A DNA stretch of 64,000 nt from Tardiphaga sp. vice304 (GTDB taxonomy: Bacteria; Pseudomonadota; Alphaproteobacteria; Rhizobiales; Xanthobacteraceae). Location of the stretch: the NCBI RefSeq assembly GCF_007018905.1, contig NZ_CP041402.1:2034001-2098000 (forward strand). The letters run 5' to 3'. The notes under the pieces were generated by a model that was not told the DNA's origin, made no database searches, and was given only the letters and a program-made list of their open reading frames with translations. Both the position numbers and the translations under genes were made by a program. Below, piece after piece: positions 36,482 through 43,710 of this stretch (position 1 is the stretch's first letter; every line of letters begins with the position of its first letter).

Positions 36482-36666
36482 GCCGGGATCGTTCGGCCGC
36501 GATTTTTTCGCGGATCGGTTCCTACAGCAAGTACGCCGGGGCATTGCTGAAGCTTCTGCGCTCGCTGTGGGATGCGCCGGTTGGCTACCGGCGCGAGGCG
36601 CATTACATGCGCGGCCCCGGTCCGAAGTGTCGCGAGAAGCAGGCCGGCAAGCACGAACAGAAGTGA
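36478..36666 (+). CDS. Small basic hypothetical protein
   Basis: A 62-residue protein from ATG 36478, overlapping the previous stop. It is basic and hydrophobic-patchy (SKYAGALLKLLRSLWDAPVG) with a Lys/Glu tail. No family is recognised. It lies five bases before a perfect inverted repeat that may terminate the transcript. Confidence 0.5.
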   Translation: MSRDRSAAIFSRIGSYSKYAGALLKLLRSLWDAPVGYRREAHYMRGPGPKCREKQAGKHEQK

Positions 36667-36671
36667 TAGCC

Positions 36672-36757
36672 GTAGCCCGGATGAGCGAAGCGATATCCGG
36701 GACCGGCTTTTCGCTATGAACGCCATCCCCGCATGTCGCTTCGCTCATCCGGGCTAC
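36672..36757. repeat. Perfect inverted repeat between convergent genes (REP-like)
   Basis: The two 22-base arms, 36672-36693 and 36736-36757, are exactly complementary (core GTAGCCCGGATGAGCGAAGC). The same core GTAGCCCGGATG recurs at 42758. Located between the small-gene pair and the dapA-like gene, it probably serves as a two-way terminator. Confidence 0.85.
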
Positions 36758-36760
36758 GAT

Positions 36761-37654
36761 CTACGGCCCCAATGCGATCGCCATTGCCTCCGCGATGGCT
36801 TTTTTTTCCGTGCTGCTCGGCTCCACCATCGGCAGCCGCAAGCGCGACAATTGCAGCAGGCTGAGCGCGTATTTGAGCGATGCCGGAGTTGGATCTTGCG
36901 CCAGCACGTCGCCCAGCGGCGCAAGCCGGTCCATCAGTTCGGTGGCCCCGATCACTTCGCACTGCCGGCACGCCAGGTGCATCTCGCGCATCAACGCTGG
37001 CGCAATTCCGGTGATCGCGGAAATGCAACCGTCGCCGGCGTAGAACAGGAACGGGATCGCGGTGTCCGCGTGCCCGGACAGCAAAACAAAGCTGCGCGGC
37101 AGTCTGCCGCGCAGCCGCAGCGGGCGACTGATGTCGCCGCTGCCGTCGCACAGGCCGATAAATTGCGCCGACTCCGCCAACTGCACCAGCGTGTCGTCGG
37201 CCAGCGGTCGCATCGTGCGGCCGGGCGCATCGTGCACGATGATCGGCAGCGACGTCGCCGCCGCGATGGCCCGGAAATGCGCGGCAATGCCGGCCTGGGT
37301 CGGCTTGTTGTAGTACGGCACGACGCAGAGGATCGCGTCGGCGCCGGCGTGCTCGGCCTGTTGCGCCAGCGCGATGGCCTGTGCGGTGGCGTTGGATCCG
37401 GCGCCGGCGATCACCCGGATGCGACCGCGTGCTGTCGCCACCGCCGTGCGGACCAGCGTGTCATGCTCGGCGGCGGTCAGCGTGGGCATCTCGCCCATGG
37501 TCTCGCCGACCAGCAGGGCGGTGGCGCCGGCGGCAATCTGCCGTTCGGACAACCGCGCCAGAGCGGGGAGGTCGAGACTGCCATTGGCGTCGAACGGCGT
37601 CGGCAGGTCGGCGATGGCGCCGCCCAGCCACGAATGGTCGATTGATGAGGTCAT
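36761..37654 (-). CDS. DapA/NAL-superfamily protein lacking the usual Schiff-base lysine
   Basis: A 297-residue TIM-barrel protein of the dihydrodipicolinate-synthase group. Family features are ADLPTPFDANGSLDL at the start, GETMGEMPTLTAAEH in place of GTTGE, and CVVPYYNKPTQAG with the conserved Tyr. In known members the catalytic lysine lies in the motif GIKE(A/T)(S/T)G. Here the aligned stretch is FIGLCDGSGDISRP, so the lysine is replaced by Cys. The protein therefore probably does not work by the classical aldolase mechanism, or the lysine comes from elsewhere. ATG 37654 is chosen for homology; the longer frame to 37852 is ignored. Confidence 0.8.
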   Translation of the reverse strand: MTSSIDHSWLGGAIADLPTPFDANGSLDLPALARLSERQIAAGATALLVGETMGEMPTLTAAEHDTLVRTAVATARGRIRVIAGAGSNATAQAIALAQQAEHAGADAILCVVPYYNKPTQAGIAAHFRAIAAATSLPIIVHDAPGRTMRPLADDTLVQLAESAQFIGLCDGSGDISRPLRLRGRLPRSFVLLSGHADTAIPFLFYAGDGCISAITGIAPALMREMHLACRQCEVIGATELMDRLAPLGDVLAQDPTPASLKYALSLLQLSRLRLPMVEPSSTEKKAIAEAMAIALGP

Positions 37655-37664
37655 TGAAAATGGC

Positions 37665-37940
37665 TCAGGCCGCGCGCGACCTGGCTTCAGGCGCCGCGGC
37701 CTCGGCCATGACGGCGACGTGCGGCTTCGCCGCCATATCGAGCTCGAGCACGCAGCCGATGGCGATAATGGCTTCCGGGTGACGGCCGTTTTCAAACAGC
37801 GCGTAACGCACGGCATCGGCGCGATGCGCGAACAGGCCGCCAAACAGGCCATTCTGCTCCTGAGCGACCCATTGGCCGCGGCTGTTGCGGCCGATCAGAA
37901 CGAGGGAGGTGCAACATGAGGGAGGTTCAACGAAGTCCAC
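37665..37940 (-). CDS. Small hypothetical protein (Rv2632c/DUF-like, RNSRGQWVAQEQNG motif)
   Basis: A 91-residue protein from GTG 37940 with AGGAGA six bases upstream. The frame is open much farther back, but this start places the family-like core LVLIGRNSRGQWVAQEQNGL directly after a short leader. ADAVRYALFENGRHPEAIIA follows. I know similar small proteins from related alphaproteobacteria only as hypotheticals. It ends 11 bases before the dapA-like start, on the same strand, and may be translated with it. Confidence 0.6.
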   Translation of the reverse strand: MDFVEPPSCCTSLVLIGRNSRGQWVAQEQNGLFGGLFAHRADAVRYALFENGRHPEAIIAIGCVLELDMAAKPHVAVMAEAAAPEARSRAA

Positions 37941-37987
37941 GAGAAGTCTCCTGGAAGGGATGAAGGGAGAGGCGACGCGGTGGCCGG

Positions 37988-38449
37988 TCAGGCGAAATTT
38001 TCGCACAGCATCGGCTCGAAGGCGGCGTCGCTGGGATTGGAGGCCGGGACGGCGGCAAGCCGCGACGGCGCGGTGTCGGCAGCAGCCGCGACAAGGGCAC
38101 GGAGGATGGCCAGCGCCATGTTCGGGTGGTGCGACTCGCTCGCCGTGTCGAGCCATTCCGGCATCGCGCTGGCACGCGACAGCGCACAGTGCCATTCGCC
38201 GTCGTCGAAAGCGAGGCGGCGCAGCTGCCAGTCCGGCAGTTGCAGCGCCAGCAGGGCCAGCGCCGCGTCGTTCCAGGCGCGGGCCGCAATCAGGCGCTTG
38301 AGGCAGGCGACCGGCACGGCCTGTCGCATCGGATCGCCGCCTTGGCAGGCGGTCGCGATCAACTCGTTGAACAGCGCCGCCGTGGGCGTCGGTGTGTCGG
38401 CAAACGCCTGGTCGGCGGTGAGGTCGTGAAGGGTTCGAAGGGCTTGCAT
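37988..38449 (-). CDS. Hypothetical protein
   Basis: A 153-residue protein, all-helical and Ala/Leu-rich (LPDWQLRRLAFDDGEWHCAL, MALAILRALVAAAADTAPSR). The start at ATG 38449 (MQALRTLHDLTADQAFADTP) is a guess among two, and the frame extends to 38596. It lies upstream of the 37665-37940 gene with 47 bases between. No motif is recognised. Confidence 0.55.
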   Translation of the reverse strand: MQALRTLHDLTADQAFADTPTPTAALFNELIATACQGGDPMRQAVPVACLKRLIAARAWNDAALALLALQLPDWQLRRLAFDDGEWHCALSRASAMPEWLDTASESHHPNMALAILRALVAAAADTAPSRLAAVPASNPSDAAFEPMLCENFA

Positions 38450-38744
38450 GGCTGGATCTCGCTTGGTGCGGTCTCGATCACGACCGCACCTGCAAGATGA
38501 GCCCCTCGCCATTTGAAAACGAGACAGGCCAGAGTGCTCAGATATAGGCGCGCCATAAGTGCGCTGCCCGCGGGACATGTCATGCGACGGGACCATCGCC
38601 TTTTGCCAAGCTTAATTTTGGCCACCGGTCGAAGACGTATAGCCAGTTGCTGCATTCCGCGCGCTGCCGGGTCTACGGGTCCCCGCTTTCGCAGGACGAC
38701 AGCAGGTATCCGATAACTGCGGAGAATACTGCAGGCTGACTGGT

Positions 38745-38996
38745 CTACTTCGTCTGCACCGTCGCCTTCAGCAGTGCCGTCTGACAATCGTCGATCTGAC
38801 CCTTGGCCAGCATGTCTTTCGCCGTCGCGATCTCGCTCGCTGCGGTCTGCTTGTTGCGGCCGTCCTTCATCTTGACGACCTTCTCCTCAAGACTTTCGAT
38901 ACTGGTTTTGCTGCACTCCGGTTTCTCCAACGTTTGTGAACAGGTCGGCGCGGACAATGACAGCAAGCCTGCCGCCAGGATTACCGACTTCAGCAT
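38745..38996 (-). CDS. Small exported protein downstream of ku
   Basis: An 83-residue protein with signal peptide SVILAAGLLSLSAP. The mature part is Lys/Glu-rich and helical (SIESLEEKVVKMKDGRNKQT), with two cysteines that could pair (PEC, DDC). The ATG overlaps the ku stop by one base (TGATG), so it is translated with ku. It seems unrelated to DNA repair. The family is not recognised. Confidence 0.6.
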   Translation of the reverse strand: MLKSVILAAGLLSLSAPTCSQTLEKPECSKTSIESLEEKVVKMKDGRNKQTAASEIATAKDMLAKGQIDDCQTALLKATVQTK

Positions 38997-39925
38997 CAGC
39001 TCGCCTTGCGCTGGCGTGCGGAGGAGCGGTGCGCGGCCTTCTTGGCGGGCCGGGCGCGTGAAGCCGCGGCCTTTTTCGCCGGTGCAGGCTTGGCTGGCGC
39101 CTCCTTTGCAGACGCCTCTTTTGCAGACGCCTTCGCCGATCCCTTGCCGCCCTTCAGACTTTGCTGCAGCGCGTCCATCAGGCTGATGACATTGTCGGGC
39201 CGCTGTTCCTTGTCGGCCGCCTTCGCCGGCTTGCCGGAGACCTTGCTCTCGACCAGCTTCTTCAGCGCATTCTCGTAGTGGTCCTCGAATTTCGAGGGAT
39301 CGAAATGCGAGGCCTTGCTGTCGAGGATATGCGCCGCGAGGTCGATCATGTCCTTGGAAATCTTCGGGCTCTTGATGTCCTCGAAATAGTCTTCCTCGTC
39401 GCGCACCTCGTAAGGGTAGCGCAGCGTCGTGCCGATCAGGCCCTGGCCGAGCGGTTCGATGGCGATGATATGCTCGCGGTTGGTCAGCACGATCCGGGCC
39501 AGCGCCACGCGGTCCTTGTCCTTCATGGCGTCGCGGATCACCGCGAAAGCATCCATGCCGGCCTTGCCGTCGGGCGCGATGTAGTACGGATTGTTGAGAT
39601 AGCGCTTGTCGATCTCGTCGCGCGGCACGAAGCTGTCGATATTGATCGTGTGGTTGCTCTCGATCTGGACCTCGTCGAGTTCTTCCTTGGCGATCTCGAT
39701 GTATTCGCCCTTGGATACCTCGTAGCCGCGCGCCTTCTGCTCCTTCTCGACGATGTCGCCGGTCTCGGCGTCGATCATCTGCTGCTTCAGCCGGTTGCCG
39801 GTTTCCTTGTTAATCATGTGGAAACGGGTTTTCTCAACGGTCGTCGAGGCCGGGTACAGAACCACGGGGCAGGTCACGAGAGAGAGCTTCAGGGAGCCTT
39901 TCCAGTAGGCGCGGGGCGGGGCCAT
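38996..39925 (-). CDS. ku: DNA end-binding protein Ku
   Basis: A 309-residue protein that forms a ring on double-strand DNA ends and recruits LigD for non-homologous end joining. ATG 39925 follows GGAGG and begins MAPPRAYWKGSLKLSLVTCP, the standard bacterial Ku start; the frame opening to 39961 is ignored. The Ku core runs to about residue 245 (including YPYEVRDEEDYFEDI and ESKVSGKP). The remainder is a Lys/Ala/Pro-rich basic tail (KASAKEASAKEAPAKPAPAK), common in alphaproteobacterial Ku and involved in DNA threading. It is divergent from ligD, with 140 bases between the chosen starts. Confidence 0.95.
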   Translation of the reverse strand: MAPPRAYWKGSLKLSLVTCPVVLYPASTTVEKTRFHMINKETGNRLKQQMIDAETGDIVEKEQKARGYEVSKGEYIEIAKEELDEVQIESNHTINIDSFVPRDEIDKRYLNNPYYIAPDGKAGMDAFAVIRDAMKDKDRVALARIVLTNREHIIAIEPLGQGLIGTTLRYPYEVRDEEDYFEDIKSPKISKDMIDLAAHILDSKASHFDPSKFEDHYENALKKLVESKVSGKPAKAADKEQRPDNVISLMDALQQSLKGGKGSAKASAKEASAKEAPAKPAPAKKAAASRARPAKKAAHRSSARQRKAS

Positions 39926-40065
39926 CGAACGTCCTCCAACTCGGGTACTGAAACAGGTCACCCATCGCCATGCGGCGCAGGCGGGTTAAACTTGGAACTT
40001 CAACGGCAATTGCCGGTTTTGGTTCCTGGCGCGGAACGCGCCGGGTGGTAGCAGTGGGGTCTTCC

Positions 40066-42756
40066 GTGGTCGACAAGCAACTCTCCCTTTACCGCAAGAA
40101 GCGCGACTTCGAGCAGACCCGGGAGCCTTCCGGCGAGACGGCGGTGGCACCCTCGAAGCGCCGCCGCTTCGTGATCCAGAAGCACGATGCAACGAGGCTG
40201 CACTACGATTTGCGGCTGGAATTCGACGGCGTGTTCAAGTCCTGGGCGGTGACGCGCGGCCCGTCGCTCGATCCCGCCGACAAGCGCCTCGCGGTCGAGG
40301 TCGAGGACCACCCGCTGGACTATGGCGACTTCGAAGGCACCATCCCGAAGGGCCAATATGGCGGCGGCACGGTGCAGCTGTGGGACCGTGGCTATTGGGA
40401 ATCGGAAGACCCGGAGAAGGGTTTCAAGAACGGCGACCTGAAATTCACGCTGGACGGCGAAAAGCTGCATGGCGGCTTCGTGCTGGTCCGCATGAAGCAC
40501 GATCGTAGCGGCGGCAAGCGCACCAACTGGCTGCTGATCAAGCACCGCGACGAGTTCGTCAAAGAGGGCAAGGCCAATAAGCTCCTGGACGGCGACGCCT
40601 CGGTGGCCTCGGGGCGCTCGATGGCCGAGATCGCCGCCGGCCGCGGCAAGGCGCCCAAACCGTTCATGACCGGCAAGGCCGCCAAGCCCAAGGCTGATGC
40701 CGTCTGGGATTCCAATCACGGGATGGCCGCCGACGAGCGCGCCAGCCAGACGGTGAATACCAAGGCCGATGTCGCCGCGGCGAAGAAGGCGCCGGCGAAG
40801 AAAGTCGCAAAGAAGACCGCCGCAAAATCCGCAACGAAGAATGTCGCCGAAATGCCCGGCTTCGTCGCGCCGCAGCTCTGCGCGATCGTGGATCGGCCGA
40901 CTTCGGCCTCGGGCTGGGCGCACGAGATCAAGTTCGACGGCTACCGCGTGCAGCTCCGCGTCGAGGGCGGCCGCGCCACGCTGAAGACCCGCAAGGGCCT
41001 CGACTGGACCGACAAATTCCAGGCCATTGCGAAAGAGGCCGCCGGCCTGCCGGATGCCATCATCGATGGCGAGATCGTCGGGCTGGATTCCAACGGCGCA
41101 CCGGACTTCGCGGCATTGCAGGCGGCCCTGTCGGACGGCAAGACCGACACGCTGATCTTCTTCGTCTTCGACCTGTTGTTCGCCGACGGCGAAGACCTGC
41201 GAAAGCTGCGGCTGGAGGAACGCAAAGAGCGTCTCAAGGTGCTGCTGGAGACCGCGCGCGGCAAGCGCAAGGAAGGCCTGATCCGTTACGTCGATCACTT
41301 CGAGACCGGCGGCGACGCCATCCTGCAGTCGGCCTGCAAGCTGTCGCTGGAAGGCATCGTCTCCAAGAAATTGGCGGCGCCGTATCAATCCGGCCGCTCC
41401 GAGAACTGGACCAAGGCCAAGTGCCGCGCCGGGCATGAAGTGGTGATCGGCGCCTGGAAGAGCAACAACGGCCAATTCCGCTCGCTGATGGTCGGCGTGC
41501 ACCGCGGCGATCATCTGGCCTATGTCGGCGTGGTCGGCACCGGCTTCGGCGCCGATAAGGTGAAGGCCATCATGCCGGCCCTGAAAAAGGCCGCGGCCAG
41601 GCAGAGCCCGTTCGGCGGCAAGGAGACGCCGCCCGGCGGCCGCGAGGTGCACTGGCTGAAGCCCGAGCTGGTCGCGGAGATTGAGTTCGCCGGCTTCACC
41701 GGCGCCGGCATGGTGCGCCAGGCCTCGTTCAAGGGCCTGCGTCAGGACAAGCCGGCCGAGGAGGTCGAGGCCGAGACGCCGAAGAAAACCGAACTCGCCG
41801 AGCCGAAGCGGCGCCCTGCGAAGAAGGCGGCGCCTGCCAAAAAGACGTCGAGCGGCAGCGCGACCGTGATGGGCGTGGCGATCTCCAAGCCGGACAAGGA
41901 GTTGTGGCCGGACGCCTTCGACGGCGAGCCGGTGACCAAGCGTGACCTCGCTGAGTATTTCGAGGCGGTGGGCGGCTGGATGATCGGTTACCTCAAGGGT
42001 CGGCCGTGTTCGATCGTCCGTGCGCCAGATGGCATCAAGGGCGACCAGATGTTCTTCCAGCGCCACGCGATGCCGGGCACGTCGAACCTGCTGGAGCTGG
42101 TAAAAGTCTCCGGCGACCGCAAACCCTATCTGCAGATCGACCGCGTCGAGGGACTGGCCGCGGTGGCGCAGATCGGCGGGCTGGAATTGCACCCGTGGAA
42201 TTGCGCGCCGGACGCGCCGGAAATTCCGGGCCGGCTGGTGTTCGATCTCGATCCCGCACCGGACGTAGAATTCTCCGCGGTGATGGTTGCCGCGCGCGAG
42301 ATGCGCGAGCGGCTGACGGCGTTCGGGCTCGAAAGCTTCTGCAAGAGCACCGGCGGCAAGGGCCTGCACGTCGTGACGCCATTGGCCCATGGCGCCAGGG
42401 ACAAGGTCGACTGGAAGGTCGCCAAGGCGTTCGCGCAGGGCGTCTGCCAGGCGATGGTCAGAGATCATCCCGATCGCTATTTGATCAACATGTCGAAGAA
42501 GTTGCGCGGCGGAAAGATCTTCCTCGACTATCTGCGCAACGACCGGATGTCGACCGCCGTTGCCGTGCTGTCGCCGCGCGCGCGCGACGGCGCCACGGTC
42601 TCGATGCCGCTGACCTGGGCGCAGCTACGCAGCGATCTCGATCCGAAGAAGTTCACCATCCGGACCGTGCCGGCGCTGCTGAAAAAGACCACGGCCTGGG
42701 AGGGTTACGATGATGCCGCCAAGCCGCTGAAGCCGGCGATCAGGAAGCTGGGCTGA
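40066..42756 (+). CDS. ligD: ATP-dependent multifunctional DNA ligase LigD
   Basis: An 896-residue NHEJ enzyme in the order phosphoesterase, ligase, polymerase. The 3'-phosphoesterase has [17 protein letters not shown] and [20 protein letters not shown]. Ala/Lys-rich linkers follow. The ligase nucleotidyl motif is [12 protein letters not shown] with its catalytic Lys, and [11 protein letters not shown] and EGIVSKKL are later motifs. The primase-type polymerase carries [13 protein letters not shown] with the metal Asp pair and [14 protein letters not shown] 40066 is chosen; an upstream ATG at 39970 adds 32 arginine-rich residues of low credibility. It acts with Ku encoded on the other strand. 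Confidence 0.94.
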   Translation: MVDKQLSLYRKKRDFEQTREPSGETAVAPSKRRRFVIQKHDATRLHYDLRLEFDGVFKSWAVTRGPSLDPADKRLAVEVEDHPLDYGDFEGTIPKGQYGGGTVQLWDRGYWESEDPEKGFKNGDLKFTLDGEKLHGGFVLVRMKHDRSGGKRTNWLLIKHRDEFVKEGKANKLLDGDASVASGRSMAEIAAGRGKAPKPFMTGKAAKPKADAVWDSNHGMAADERASQTVNTKADVAAAKKAPAKKVAKKTAAKSATKNVAEMPGFVAPQLCAIVDRPTSASGWAHEIKFDGYRVQLRVEGGRATLKTRKGLDWTDKFQAIAKEAAGLPDAIIDGEIVGLDSNGAPDFAALQAALSDGKTDTLIFFVFDLLFADGEDLRKLRLEERKERLKVLLETARGKRKEGLIRYVDHFETGGDAILQSACKLSLEGIVSKKLAAPYQSGRSENWTKAKCRAGHEVVIGAWKSNNGQFRSLMVGVHRGDHLAYVGVVGTGFGADKVKAIMPALKKAAARQSPFGGKETPPGGREVHWLKPELVAEIEFAGFTGAGMVRQASFKGLRQDKPAEEVEAETPKKTELAEPKRRPAKKAAPAKKTSSGSATVMGVAISKPDKELWPDAFDGEPVTKRDLAEYFEAVGGWMIGYLKGRPCSIVRAPDGIKGDQMFFQRHAMPGTSNLLELVKVSGDRKPYLQIDRVEGLAAVAQIGGLELHPWNCAPDAPEIPGRLVFDLDPAPDVEFSAVMVAAREMRERLTAFGLESFCKSTGGKGLHVVTPLAHGARDKVDWKVAKAFAQGVCQAMVRDHPDRYLINMSKKLRGGKIFLDYLRNDRMSTAVAVLSPRARDGATVSMPLTWAQLRSDLDPKKFTIRTVPALLKKTTAWEGYDDAAKPLKPAIRKLG

Positions 42757-42829
42757 TGTAGCCCGGATGACAATCCGGGGAAGGCGGTCTTTTTGGAATC
42801 GTCGGCCCCGGATTGCCATCCGGGCTACA
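42757..42829. repeat. Inverted repeat after ligD (REP-like)
   Basis: Arms TGTAGCCCGGATG...ATCCGGGG and CCCCGGATTG...CATCCGGGCTACA are complementary apart from one position. It shares the core GTAGCCCGGATG with 36672-36757 and begins right after the ligD stop. Probable terminator or REP element. Confidence 0.8.
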
Positions 42830-42831
42830 AA

Positions 42832-42866
42832 CAAAAAAACGCGCGGCCCGTTTCCGGACCGCGCGC
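42832..42866 (-). terminator. Intrinsic terminator of the DUF3309 gene
   Basis: On the minus strand the 7-bp stem CGCGCGG/CCGCGCG (42865-42859 with 42846-42840) is followed by a U-run, seen as seven A bases at 42833-42839. It lies 17 bases past the DUF3309 stop. Confidence 0.75.
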
Positions 42867-42883
42867 TTTCTCAAATCCTGAGC

Positions 42884-43048
42884 TTACAGCTTGCCGAGCA
42901 GCAGGAGGATCAGCAGGATCACGATGACCAAGCCGAGACCGCCGCCGCCATAGACGCCGGTGCCGTAGAACGAGCCGCCGCCGATGCCGGAAAAGCCGCC
43001 GAGCAGAGCGATGACGAGAATGATAAGAATGATTGTACCGATAGACAT
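42884..43048 (-). CDS. Small DUF3309-type membrane protein
   Basis: A 54-residue protein from ATG 43048 (GGAGAG upstream). Two hydrophobic helices (IGTIILIILVIALLGG; GLGLVIVILLILLLLG) are separated by a Gly/Tyr-rich loop (GGGSFYGTGVYGGGG). This is the typical build of the DUF3309 family of small membrane proteins found in the Rhizobiales, of unknown role. The longer frame to 43228 is not used. Confidence 0.8.
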   Translation of the reverse strand: MSIGTIILIILVIALLGGFSGIGGGSFYGTGVYGGGGLGLVIVILLILLLLGKL

Positions 43049-43218
43049 GAAACTCTCCTCAGCCTGGCAGGCGGCATGGACTCCTCTGCCTTCATGCGAC
43101 AAAAACGCCCGATCATCGCTAAGGTTCCACTGACGAAACCCGAATGCGTCGAGGGTTTTATTGGCACGGTCCGCGCTTACATGCGTTGGATGAGTTCGTC
43201 GCCTTGGAGGAAATACCG

Positions 43219-43530
43219 ATGTCTGCACCGCTCGTCGTCTCGATCCCGCATCGCCTTGGACGCGAGGAAGCCTGTCGCCGTCTCAAGACCGGGCTGACCA
43301 AGGCTGCGACGTCGGTGCCGGTCCTCAAGGTCGATGAAGAACGCTGGGAGGGCGACCGTATGATCTTCCGCGTTCGCGCGATGGGGCAGGCGGCCTCCGG
43401 CCATGTGGATGTTTCCGAGGATAGCGTCCGGGTCGAGGTGACGTTGCCCTGGCTGCTGCAACGATTTGCGGAAGTGGCGCAGGCGGCGATCAAGTCGCGC
43501 GGCAATCTGCTGCTGACCAAGAAGGGCTGA
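43219..43530 (+). CDS. Polyhydroxyalkanoate-system family protein (PHA_gran_rgn)
   Basis: A 103-residue protein from ATG 43219 with GGAGG nine bases upstream. SAPLVVSIPHRLGREEACRR, then GQAASGHVDVSEDSVRVEVT and PWLLQRFAEVAQAAIKSRG, match the small family named for polyhydroxyalkanoic-acid systems. Its biochemical role is not established; it is thought to associate with granules or act as a helper protein. It stands between the DUF3309 gene and the trehalose operon. Confidence 0.8.
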   Translation: MSAPLVVSIPHRLGREEACRRLKTGLTKAATSVPVLKVDEERWEGDRMIFRVRAMGQAASGHVDVSEDSVRVEVTLPWLLQRFAEVAQAAIKSRGNLLLTKKG

Positions 43531-43710
43531 TGCTGCTTTGCAACATCAGAACCAGCACTGCGGGATGAGAATCCGGCGCCGGCAACGTCAACCAGTTGCA
43601 AATAAATTGATGCAAAAATCGGACGTGCGGAGGAAGGGAACCGAACTTCGCGAGTCGGCACGAAATCCGCTTGGCCGCCCGGCCGTCGATCCCGGGCGGC
43701 CTTTTCGTTG

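Noticed and set aside
40000..42468. Open frame of 822 codons on the minus strand
   Set aside because: It lies antisense to ligD; its composition is a mirror of the GC-rich codon pattern and has no family-like sequence.
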